From an uncultured Collinsella sp. (GTDB lineage: Bacteria; Actinomycetota; Coriobacteriia; Coriobacteriales; Coriobacteriaceae), in NCBI GenBank assembly GCA_902478935.1, contig CABSMV010000074.1, positions 1 to 10,058 of the forward strand: DNA of 10,058 nt, in the 5' to 3' direction. Positions within the stretch are counted from its first letter, which is position 1, and each line of letters begins with the position of its first letter. The position numbers and the translations under genes were made by a program. Below, piece after piece: positions 1-5,883 of this stretch. A model generated the notes under the pieces. The model did not search any database and had not been told where the DNA came from. It saw only the letters and a list, made by a program, of their open reading frames with translations.

Positions 1-48
1 CGAGATGCTCAGGAGTCTCGTGGGCTCGGAGATGTGTATAAGAGACAG
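1..48. other. Nextera i7 sequencing adapter (not genomic)
   Basis: This is library adapter, not organism DNA. Positions 30-48 are the 19-base Tn5 mosaic end AGATGTGTATAAGAGACAG. Positions 15-29 are the Nextera read-2 tail GTCTCGTGGGCTCGG. Positions 7-14 (GCTCAGGA) fit an 8-base i7 index, and 1-6 are the end of the P7 flow-cell sequence. Positions 3-48 are the exact reverse complement of the last 46 bases of the window. Genomic sequence starts at 49. Confidence 0.98.
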
Positions 49-315
49 GTTGCCAATCATGTCGAAGCGCACCTCGGGCAGCTCCGGATGATCCGCCAGA
101 CCTGTGAGTTTGCGGACGAGCTCTTGCGGGCGGTTCTCGGCAAAATGGCGATATCCCACCTGGATGGCCGCGATGGTCTCATCGACGCCGACGGTCTTGG
201 ACACGGCAATCAAACGCGCGGCATCACGGGGCCTCCCGGCGCGATCGAGCGCGGCATAGAAACGCTCGAGTATCTGCTCGCGGCGAGCGCGCATTACATT
301 CAAATAGTTATCCAT
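49..315 (-). CDS. yggS: YggS/PLPBP family pyridoxal phosphate homeostasis protein, N-terminal fragment
   Basis: The first 89 codons of a gene cut by the adapter at 48. It belongs to the YggS/PROSC family, which binds pyridoxal 5'-phosphate on a TIM-barrel resembling alanine racemase. The family buffers PLP and amino-acid/keto-acid pools and has no established catalytic activity. The fragment shows the family landmarks in order: LIAVSKT at residues 35-41 with K40 as the expected PLP lysine, HFAENRPQEL at 57-66 (family form HFGENRVQE), and FDMIGN at the break, where the family continues LQxNK. The full protein is normally about 230 residues, so roughly 60% is missing. The start is ATG at 313-315, preceded by GGAGG (325-329) at 9 nt. 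In many actinobacteria yggS directly follows pgeF; here the pst-phoU block lies between them. A Gly-to-Ala change in the GEN motif (AEN) is slightly unusual. Confidence 0.88.
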
Positions 316-365
316 TGCCAATCGCCTCCGCTAACAGCACAACAAGTAGTCCCATGCTAACGCAA

Positions 366-397
366 GAGCGCAGCCCCGCATCCGCAAGGCCGCGCTC
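366..397 (-). terminator. Possible terminator or attenuator hairpin after phoU
   Basis: Arms 366-375 and 388-397 pair over 10 bp with one G-U wobble and a 12-nt loop, GC-rich throughout. On the minus strand the stem is followed by TTGCGTT rather than a clean run of T, so termination may be partial. It sits 39 bp past the phoU stop and about 37 bp before the yggS ribosome binding site. It could lower read-through of the phosphate operon into yggS. I see no convincing promoter between it and yggS. Confidence 0.45.
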
Positions 398-435
398 CCT
401 TAGGTATTTACAATCTCTCAACGAACGGGGCTACC

Positions 436-1293
436 CTATTCCTCGTCGTCCTCGGCATCATCCTCGTCCTCAAGATGATCCAGCAGGTAGCGAAGCCCCT
501 CGCTCACCTCGTTAGCGGGCACCTTGGCAACATAGTGTGCATCGACGGCGGGCCTCATGATGACGCCCTCGCCCGAAGGCACACGCATGCTCTCGAGCTC
601 GTCCTCGTCCGTACGGGCGATATCGCCAGCAGTCATACGTTGGCCGGTCAAAAGGAAGGTCAGACGGCAGGCGGCATCGATGGAAATCGAGGCAATGCGA
701 TCGAGGTAGCGCGAAACCATGATGGCGCGGCGCAGGTCGTCGTAGTTGCTGTCGTCGTCCATAAAATCGCCGGTGTCCATGCGGTTAAAGGTACGGAAGA
801 ACTTCTCGTACGCCGCATGTACCGGCTCATCCTCAACGGCCAGGTTGCAGATGATGGACATGTCGTTGGTGACGAGCGCGGACAGCGACGAGCCCAGCAC
901 CTGGTACACGGCCTCGGCCTCGGCCTCAACCGTGCCGACGAGCTCCTGAGGCAGCGAGATGTCGGCCTTGACCATGTGACGCGTGGCGCGGCAGATCTGG
1001 CGAACCTTATCGGTCATGCGCTGCAGGTTAAAGTCGACGTAGATAATCGTCTGCAGCAAACGGAAGTCGGAGGCGACCGGCGACTGCGTAGCGATCAGGT
1101 TGTAGCACACGGCCTCCAAGTTGGCGCAGCGAGCATCAATCGAAAGCGTGCGCTTCTTGGTCTTAGTGGCGAGCTTGCGGTCGTCGGTCACATAGGCCTT
1201 CACGGCGTCGTGAAGGGCAAGATCGACGGCCTCGTAGATGCTCAACATCTCGTGACGGGCCTCGATGAGCTGACGGGAAAACAGTTTGCGCAT
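436..1293 (-). CDS. phoU: PhoU-type phosphate signalling regulator with C-terminal extension
   Basis: PhoU is a cytoplasmic all-helical protein that contacts the PstB transporter and a sensor kinase, shutting off Pho signalling when phosphate is plentiful. The 285-residue protein opens MRKLFSRQL and carries two PhoU three-helix repeats (about 15-110 and 120-216). The first includes the family-like stretch SPVASDFRLLQTI (71-83). The usual (E/D)xxxD metal motif of each repeat is altered: QRMTD at 91-95 and DRIAS at 198-202. Family members are usually about 215-240 residues. Here some 65 residues follow the second repeat, ending in a strongly acidic tail (LEDEDDAEDDEE). The start is ATG with GGAG (1300-1303) 6 nt upstream. 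It is the last gene of the pst operon, 92 bp after pstB. Position after pstB and the fold signature make the call firm; effects of the altered motifs are inference. Confidence 0.93.
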   Translation of the reverse strand: MRKLFSRQLIEARHEMLSIYEAVDLALHDAVKAYVTDDRKLATKTKKRTLSIDARCANLEAVCYNLIATQSPVASDFRLLQTIIYVDFNLQRMTDKVRQICRATRHMVKADISLPQELVGTVEAEAEAVYQVLGSSLSALVTNDMSIICNLAVEDEPVHAAYEKFFRTFNRMDTGDFMDDDSNYDDLRRAIMVSRYLDRIASISIDAACRLTFLLTGQRMTAGDIARTDEDELESMRVPSGEGVIMRPAVDAHYVAKVPANEVSEGLRYLLDHLEDEDDAEDDEE

Positions 1294-1385
1294 GGTTCAC
1301 TCCAATCAGTTGGGTGCGGTCATGCCGCCCGCACAGTGAATACGCACCGGACCAGGTCCGATCGGCTTGGGACTAGTCGCACCGA
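1294..1385 (-). repeat. pstB-phoU spacer with two small inverted repeats
   Basis: This is the only gap of any size inside the pst-phoU run. It contains a perfect odd palindrome CGGACC-A-GGTCCG at 1348-1360 and a separate 6-bp stem at 1314-1319/1329-1334 with a 9-nt loop. Neither is followed by a T-run, so neither looks like an intrinsic terminator. In mRNA they could act as processing or stability elements between pstB and phoU. The phoU ribosome binding site lies just downstream at 1300-1303. Confidence 0.3.
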
Positions 1386-2189
1386 TCAGCCAAAGCGGCC
1401 GGTGATATAGTCTTCCGTCCGCGAATCCACCGGGCTGGTGAAGATCGCGTCGGTTTGACCATACTCGATGAGCGTGGCGGGCTCACCGGCAACTTCCTGC
1501 AAGAAAAATGCGGTGTAGTCGCTAATGCGAGCGGCCTGCTGCATAGAATGCGTGACGATGATGATCGTCATCTCGGGCGCCAGCTCGGCCATCAGATCCT
1601 CGACCTTAGATACGGACGTGGGGTCGATGGCGGAGCAGGGCTCGTCCATCAGAAGGACATCGGGCTGCACCGCAAGCACACGCGCGATGCACAGACGCTG
1701 CTGTTGACCGCCCGAGAGCGCCAAACCATCCTTGTTGAGCTGATTGGATACCTCTTTCCAGAGGTTGGCGCGCTTGAGCGATTCTTCCACGATGTCGTCG
1801 AGGTCGCTTTTGCTAGTCACGCCCTGCAGACGAGGGCCAAAAGCGACATTCTCGTAGATGGATTTGGGGAACGGGTTGGGCTGCTGAAAGATCATGCCCA
1901 CGCGGCGGCGAAGGTCGACCGGGTCAACGCCCTCGGCATAGATATCGTTGCCGTCGAGCGTCATGGCACCCTCGACACGAGTGCCCTCGATAAGGTCGTT
2001 CATACGGTTGATGCAGCGTAAAAACGTCGATTTGCCGCAGCCCGAAGGACCGATAAACGAGGTGATGGCGTTTTTGGCGATGTTGAGGTCGAGCCCCGTC
2101 AGCGCATGAAAGTCACCGTACCAAAAGTTGAAATCCTTGGCCGTGATGGCCGCTTGCTCCGGCGTGGGAGCGGACTGATAGACGGACAT
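1386..2189 (-). CDS. pstB: Phosphate ABC transporter ATP-binding protein PstB
   Basis: ATPase subunit that powers phosphate import by the PstSCAB complex on the inner face of the membrane. The 267 residues carry every ABC landmark: Walker A GPSGCGKST (47-55, K53), Q-loop FQQPNPFP (101-108), signature LSGGQQQR (158-165), Walker B VLLMDEP (178-184, catalytic E183), D-loop SAID, and switch histidine H214 in VTHSM. NPFP in the Q-loop and DEPCSAIDP are typical of PstB rather than other ABC ATPases. Length matches the family (about 250-270). The start is ATG with AAGGAG (2194-2199) 4 nt upstream, a tight spacing. The gene begins 12 bp after the pstA stop. No key residue is missing, so it should be active. 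Confidence 0.97.
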   Translation of the reverse strand: MSVYQSAPTPEQAAITAKDFNFWYGDFHALTGLDLNIAKNAITSFIGPSGCGKSTFLRCINRMNDLIEGTRVEGAMTLDGNDIYAEGVDPVDLRRRVGMIFQQPNPFPKSIYENVAFGPRLQGVTSKSDLDDIVEESLKRANLWKEVSNQLNKDGLALSGGQQQRLCIARVLAVQPDVLLMDEPCSAIDPTSVSKVEDLMAELAPEMTIIIVTHSMQQAARISDYTAFFLQEVAGEPATLIEYGQTDAIFTSPVDSRTEDYITGRFG

Positions 2190-2201
2190 GGGACTCCTTA
2201 A

Positions 2202-3107
2202 CTAGCGGCGCTTGCGCGACAGATAACGCGCAAACAGGTTGAAGGCCAGAATAATCGCCATCAGCAATAGCGCGGTGCCGTAGGCTGCGTTCATGTTGAT
2301 GCCGTCATTGGCAAGCAGATAAAGGTGAACGGTCATGGGGCGACCGGAATCGAGCGGCGATATAGGCAGGTTGATGGCCTGACCCATGGTGTAGAGCACC
2401 ACCGCAGTCTCGCCGATGGCGCGGCCGATGGCAAGGACGATGCCGGTGGCAATGCGGCCAAAGGCCGAAGGAAGCACGATCTTGGAGACGACCTGCCACT
2501 TGGTGGCGCCCAGGCCATATGCGCCCCAACGGATATAGCGCGGAACGGCGCGGATTGCCTCCTCGGTGGTGCGCATGACGATAGGCAGCATCAGAAGTGC
2601 CAGTGCCAGGGCGGCCGAAACCATCGAAAGACCCAGGCCCATGGCCTCAACAAACAAGGCGTAACCAAAGAGGCCCATAACGATGGAAGGCACCGAGGCC
2701 AGAGCATCGGCAGCATAGCGGATGATGTCGACAATCTTGCCCTGCTTGGCGTATTCAGCCAGATAGACCGCAGCCAAGACGGCAACCGGCGTGCAGATGA
2801 GCATGGCGAGTGCCGTCACGTAGATAGTCGAGACGATCGTGGGCCAAATGCCGCCCTCGGCGTTTACGCCCTGCGGCCAGCCGAAGATAAAGTCGAGCGA
2901 GATATGCGGAAGACCGTTAATGACCACGTAGGCGATGATGGCGAGCAACACCAGGGTGGTGATATAGGCCGCGGCGCGAAACACGCCGAGCATAATCTTG
3001 TTGGACAGGTCCTTGTTGATGCGGCCCTTCTTGCCATGGGAAAGGGCACGCTTGATGAGCTCGCGCGACGAGGTCGCATCGACCGTCGTGTCAACGGAAT
3101 CGGACAT
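2202..3107 (-). CDS. pstA: Phosphate ABC transporter permease PstA
   Basis: One of the two membrane subunits forming the phosphate channel with PstC. The 301 residues have a hydrophilic N-terminus of about 40 residues, then six predicted membrane segments near 43-65, 90-118, 132-153, 158-178, 219-241 and 275-295. The EAA loop that contacts PstB lies around 182-232, containing GLGATKWQVV and the family signature GRAIGETA; the R and E here match residues tied to transport in the E. coli permeases. Length is typical. The gene starts with ATG 3 bp after the pstC stop, and its ribosome binding site (GAGGGGG) lies inside the end of pstC, so the two are probably translated together. It could only be confused with PstC; order and sequence favour PstA. 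Confidence 0.95.
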   Translation of the reverse strand: MSDSVDTTVDATSSRELIKRALSHGKKGRINKDLSNKIMLGVFRAAAYITTLVLLAIIAYVVINGLPHISLDFIFGWPQGVNAEGGIWPTIVSTIYVTALAMLICTPVAVLAAVYLAEYAKQGKIVDIIRYAADALASVPSIVMGLFGYALFVEAMGLGLSMVSAALALALLMLPIVMRTTEEAIRAVPRYIRWGAYGLGATKWQVVSKIVLPSAFGRIATGIVLAIGRAIGETAVVLYTMGQAINLPISPLDSGRPMTVHLYLLANDGINMNAAYGTALLLMAIILAFNLFARYLSRKRR

Positions 3108-3110
3108 AGC

Positions 3111-4034
3111 CTACCCCCTCTTCTTTGAAATCAGGCGAACGATACCCACCAGTGCAGCTGAGATGATAAACAGGACCACGCCCATGCCAAACAGAGCCGA
3201 GCGATGCAGGCCCGAGGAATAGCTCATGTCGAGTGCGATCTGGCTCGTGAGCGTCGAGATGGGGCTCGAGATGCTATCTGGAATGACCGGGGCGTTGCCC
3301 ACGACCATCAGCACGGCCATGGTCTCACCGATGGCACGCCCCATACCCAAGACAATTGCATCGACAATGCCCAGCTTGGCTGCAGGCAGCACGACCTTGT
3401 AGATGGTCTGCCACTTGGTGGCACCCATGGCATAGGACGCCTCGCGAATGCCCATGGGGATGGAATTGAGGGCATCGATCGTGAGCGTGGTAATGGTGGG
3501 AACGATCATGATGGCAAGCACAAACCACGCCGTCAGCGCGCCAAAGCCAAGACCGCCGGTCAGCTGCGCGATAAACGGGCGGATGATGACCATGCCAAAG
3601 AAGCCGTAGATGATGGAGGGGATGCCCGCCAGCAGGTCGACGGCGGGGCTGATGAGCCTGCGCACGCGCTTGCTGGCGATCTCGACCAGATATACAGCCG
3701 TGCCCACACCCAGGGGCACGCCCATGGCGAGCGCACCGACCGTCACCAGACCAGAGCCCGCCAGCAGCGACATGATGCCGTAGTGGCCCTCGGATGGCGC
3801 CCACGTAAAGCTAAAGAAGTCCGCCAGGCCGATGTCGGTAAAGACGGGCAGCGCCGAGTACGTGGTAAAGACAAAGATCAGGATAACGGTGACGACCGCC
3901 AAGAACGCGCAGGCAAAGAAGATCCACTGCAGCGCCTTCTCCTTGAGATAGGTGCTACGCGACACCAACGCCAACTCACGCTTTTTGGGCGTCTGAGCCT
4001 CCTGCTCAATCTGGGGGGTTTCCTGTGCTTCCAC
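3111..4034 (-). CDS. pstC: Phosphate ABC transporter permease PstC
   Basis: Second membrane subunit of the phosphate importer. After a polar N-terminus rich in E and Q there are six predicted membrane segments, the first near WIFFACAFLAVVTVILIFVF. The PstC-type loop reads SYAMGATKWQTI followed by GRAIGETMAV, and the PVFTDIG/TWAPSEG stretch is typical of the first periplasmic loop. Two in-frame GTG starts exist. The upstream one (4041-4043) directly abuts the AGGGGA ribosome binding site, leaving no usable spacing. The one at 4032-4034 sits 9 nt from it and 1 nt after the pstS stop, so I chose it (307 residues). The other start would add three residues (310) and overlap pstS by 8 bp. Confidence 0.94.
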   Translation of the reverse strand: MEAQETPQIEQEAQTPKKRELALVSRSTYLKEKALQWIFFACAFLAVVTVILIFVFTTYSALPVFTDIGLADFFSFTWAPSEGHYGIMSLLAGSGLVTVGALAMGVPLGVGTAVYLVEIASKRVRRLISPAVDLLAGIPSIIYGFFGMVIIRPFIAQLTGGLGFGALTAWFVLAIMIVPTITTLTIDALNSIPMGIREASYAMGATKWQTIYKVVLPAAKLGIVDAIVLGMGRAIGETMAVLMVVGNAPVIPDSISSPISTLTSQIALDMSYSSGLHRSALFGMGVVLFIISAALVGIVRLISKKRG

Positions 4035-4035
4035 G

Positions 4036-4872
4036 CTACTCACTCCCCTTTCCGTCGTTGGTGACGGGAATAAAGCCCGCCTCGCGAATCTGCTTGTCCA
4101 TCTTCTCGGACGTCACATAGTCAATGTAGTCCTGCGCCTGATGCGAAGGCGTACCCTTCACAAAGAAGTAAAGGTCGCGCGAGATGGGATAGCCGCCACT
4201 TGCGACCGTCTTCTCGGATGCCTCGACATGGTTGACCGAAACGGCCTTAACCGAGGTCGTGGCGTTGAGGCTCTCGACAAAACCCAGCGAGATGTAGCCA
4301 ATGGCGCCATGCGAGCGGGACACGACGTCGCGCACTTGGCCCGTACCCGAAAGAACGGCCGAGCGGCGATCGAACGGCGTGCCGTCCATCACGATGGTAC
4401 GGAAGGCCTCGCGCGTACCGGACGCCTCGTCGCGGTTGATAACCTGAATCTTCAGGTCCTCTCCGCCGACTTCTTTCCAGTTGGTGATCTTGCCAGCGTA
4501 AATATCGCGGAGCTGCTCGGTCGAGAGGTTGTCGACCGGGTTGTCGTCGTTCACGATGACTGCGATGCCGTCGTGCGCGATTACGATCGGGGTCAGGCCC
4601 AAATCCTGCTCGTCGGCATTGAGGCCACGAGAGGAGCTGGCGATGTCGGCCGTGCCGTTGCTGACGGCCTCGATACCCGCAGAGGAGCCAAGGCCGGAGA
4701 CGAGCACATCAATGCCGGTCTCTTCCTTAAAGCCCTCGGCTGCAATCTCGGCAATGGGAAGGCAGGTGGTCGAGCCGGCAACGGTAATAGAAGATGTGGA
4801 AGATCCCGAAGAGCAAGCACACAGCGTGAGCGTAAGCACTGCCGCGCTCAGGACCGATGCGATCCTTCTCAT
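4036..4872 (-). CDS. pstS: Phosphate-binding lipoprotein PstS
   Basis: Extracellular receptor that captures inorganic phosphate and passes it to PstC/PstA. The 278-residue precursor begins MRRIASVLSAA and has a lipoprotein signal peptide ending in lipobox LCAC, with C20 as the expected lipidated cysteine and a Ser/Gly linker after it. The mature part is a periplasmic-binding-protein fold with the phosphate-contacting stretches AGSTT, GLGSSAG and NRDEASGTREAF. Length fits the shorter PstS type common in Gram-positives. The ATG at 4870-4872 overlaps the pgeF stop as ATGA and has no recognisable ribosome binding site, which suggests translation is coupled to pgeF. The reading frame stays open further upstream, but that part overlaps pgeF and has no signal peptide, so the start here is well supported. 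Confidence 0.96.
   Translation of the reverse strand: MRRIASVLSAAVLTLTLCACSSGSSTSSITVAGSTTCLPIAEIAAEGFKEETGIDVLVSGLGSSAGIEAVSNGTADIASSSRGLNADEQDLGLTPIVIAHDGIAVIVNDDNPVDNLSTEQLRDIYAGKITNWKEVGGEDLKIQVINRDEASGTREAFRTIVMDGTPFDRRSAVLSGTGQVRDVVSRSHGAIGYISLGFVESLNATTSVKAVSVNHVEASEKTVASGGYPISRDLYFFVKGTPSHQAQDYIDYVTSEKMDKQIREAGFIPVTNDGKGSE
4044..4049 (-). promoter_or_regulatory. Ribosome binding site deciding the pstC start
   Basis: AGGGGA on the minus strand, inside the last codons of pstS. It is 9 nt from GTG 4032-4034 but directly next to GTG 4041-4043, so it favours the downstream start of pstC. Confidence 0.6.
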
Positions 4873-5669
4873 AGCATCACACCGATCGCGGCATGGCGCC
4901 CACAGGTGCCACCCTCGTTGCGGTAGGAGTAAAAGCGGTCGTTCTGACGCACGGTGGAGAGCTGCGTGTCTACGATATTGTCCGTATCGACGCCAGCGTC
5001 CAGCAGCGCCTCGCGAATTGCGGCAGAAAGGTCGAGCATGCGAGAGGCTCTCGCATCGATGCAGGAAAACTCGGCGGCAAAGCGATCCATGAGCTCCTGG
5101 GATACCTCGTATTCGTCGCCCAGGATATGGGGCCCAATGTAGGCAGAGATGTCGTCCGGCTTGCAGCCAGCCGCCTCGCAGAGCGCTTGGCACGCCTTGG
5201 CGGAAATGCGCGCAATCGTGCCCTTCCAGCCAGAGTGCACCACGGCAAAGCCGCCGGGAGCCACCAGCACCACGGGAACGCAATCGGCAAAGCAGAGCAT
5301 CACGGGTACCTCACGGGCCATGCAGACGATGGCATCGCAGCCCTCGGCAATCTGCTCGCGAATGTTCTCGAGATCATCAGCACCGTTCGAGGTCACCGTC
5401 ACGACATGGTCACCGTGTACTTGATTGGGAACAAGCAGGTTGTGCTCGCACTCGGCGGCACCCAAGGCCTCGAGTGCGCGGCGACGATTTTCTTGAACGG
5501 CAAAGGGGTCATCGCCAACATGCGAGCCCAGATTGAGTGAGGAGTACGCATCTTCGGAAACACCGCCGGCGCGTTCGGTAAAAGCAAAGCGAACATCGTG
5601 CGTCGCGCCCTCTACCAACGTAACTCCATCATGGTCGACACGCGAAACGCTGTCCGCACGTGCTGCCAT
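4869..5669 (-). CDS. pgeF: Laccase-domain purine nucleoside phosphorylase/adenosine deaminase (YfiH/LACC1 family)
   Basis: Cytoplasmic enzyme of the YfiH/YlmD/LACC1 family, long annotated as polyphenol oxidase. Family members use a zinc site to cleave purine nucleosides (adenosine, inosine, also methylthioadenosine) with phosphate and to deaminate adenosine. PgeF in E. coli is also linked to peptidoglycan editing. The 266 residues show the metal ligands in family order: H85 in NQVHGDH, C130 in CFADC, H145 in VVHSGWKGT. Further landmarks are LNLGSHVGDD (45-54) and YIGPHILGDEYEV. Length is typical. The start ATG 5667-5669 has an excellent GGAGG (5677-5681) 7 nt upstream. The frame remains open into ftsZ territory, but that part is not conserved protein. 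It follows ftsZ, as in many actinobacteria, but after a terminator, and overlaps pstS by 4 bp, making it the first gene of the phosphate operon. Confidence 0.93.
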   Translation of the reverse strand: MAARADSVSRVDHDGVTLVEGATHDVRFAFTERAGGVSEDAYSSLNLGSHVGDDPFAVQENRRRALEALGAAECEHNLLVPNQVHGDHVVTVTSNGADDLENIREQIAEGCDAIVCMAREVPVMLCFADCVPVVLVAPGGFAVVHSGWKGTIARISAKACQALCEAAGCKPDDISAYIGPHILGDEYEVSQELMDRFAAEFSCIDARASRMLDLSAAIREALLDAGVDTDNIVDTQLSTVRQNDRFYSYRNEGGTCGRHAAIGVML

Positions 5670-5676
5670 ACTAAAG

Positions 5677-5681
5677 CCTCC
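5677..5681 (-). promoter_or_regulatory. pgeF ribosome binding site
   Basis: GGAGG on the minus strand, 7 nt before the ATG of pgeF. It fixes the start well inside a much longer open frame. Confidence 0.85.
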
Positions 5682-5690
5682 TAATAACAC

Positions 5691-5740
5691 AAGTATCGCG
5701 GCGACGCCGCAGCAGTCCGTGCCACACGGCTGCCATACTT
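5691..5740 (-). promoter_or_regulatory. Structured 5' leader of pgeF-pst operon: predicted three-way junction
   Basis: Fifty bases fold almost completely by inspection. The closing stem pairs 5735-5740 with 5691-5696 (AAGTAT/ATACTT). Hairpin 1 pairs 5725-5733 with 5712-5721, nine pairs with one bulged base and a 3-nt loop. Hairpin 2 pairs 5706-5710 with 5698-5702 (GCGGC/GCCGC) with a 3-nt loop. Only one base lies at each junction. It starts next to the predicted transcription start and ends 9 nt before the pgeF ribosome binding site. I do not recognise it as a known riboswitch class. It may stabilise the mRNA or modulate translation. Confidence 0.45.
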
Positions 5741-5747
5741 CATCAAA

Positions 5748-5776
5748 AGGATACCCGCAGCGGTAGGGGCTAAACG
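5748..5776 (-). promoter_or_regulatory. Candidate promoter for pgeF-pstSCAB-phoU
   Basis: On the minus strand a -10-like TATCCT (5748-5753) lies 17 nt from CGTTTA (5771-5776), a poor -35 that overlaps the direct repeat. A weak -35 covered by an activator site is the usual design of Pho-activated promoters. The predicted start of transcription is near 5741-5743. Position after the ftsZ terminator supports a promoter in this gap. Confidence 0.45.
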
Positions 5777-5792
5777 TAAGGGGAACGTAAGG
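5773..5792 (-). promoter_or_regulatory. Pho-box-like tandem direct repeat
   Basis: The minus strand reads CCTTACGTT twice (5784-5792 and 5773-5781), starting exactly 11 bp apart, about one helical turn. Response regulators of the PhoB/PhoP group bind tandem repeats with an 11-bp period overlapping the -35. The base sequence differs from the E. coli, Bacillus and Streptomyces consensus sites, so the assignment rests on spacing, place and the phosphate genes downstream. Confidence 0.5.
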
Positions 5793-5823
5793 AGATTGGA
5801 GGCTTTCGTTTACAAAGGCAAAA

Positions 5824-5858
5824 CACAACAAAAAGGGTGCGCCCAATCGGACGCACCC
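5824..5858 (-). terminator. Intrinsic terminator of ftsZ
   Basis: Strong 10-bp stem with one G-U pair (5849-5858 with 5835-5844), loop GATT, followed on the minus strand by TTTTTGTTGTG. It lies 25 bp past the ftsZ stop and separates the division genes from the pgeF-pst operon. Confidence 0.92.
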
Positions 5859-5883
5859 CATACAGGTCGCTGAGAAAAACGAA

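Noticed and set aside
34..360. Plus-strand frame of 108 codons at the left end
   Set aside because: Its ATG lies in the adapter and it runs opposite the real yggS start, which is on the minus strand with a proper ribosome binding site and PLP-lysine motif.
475..1410. Long plus-strand open frame (311 codons) opposite phoU
   Set aside because: Antisense shadow of a GC-rich gene: no ribosome binding site, no family motif, odd His/Gly/Arg/Asp-rich composition, and phoU on the other strand is clearly real.
2325..4926. Plus-strand frames of 260-290 codons opposite pstA, pstC and pstS
   Set aside because: Mirror the minus-strand transporter genes codon by codon. Composition is extremely charged, with no recognisable domain and no initiation signals.
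4036..5283. pstS as a 415-residue protein
   Set aside because: The upstream part overlaps pgeF out of frame. The lipoprotein signal peptide begins exactly at the ATG at 4870-4872, which is where an exported protein must start.
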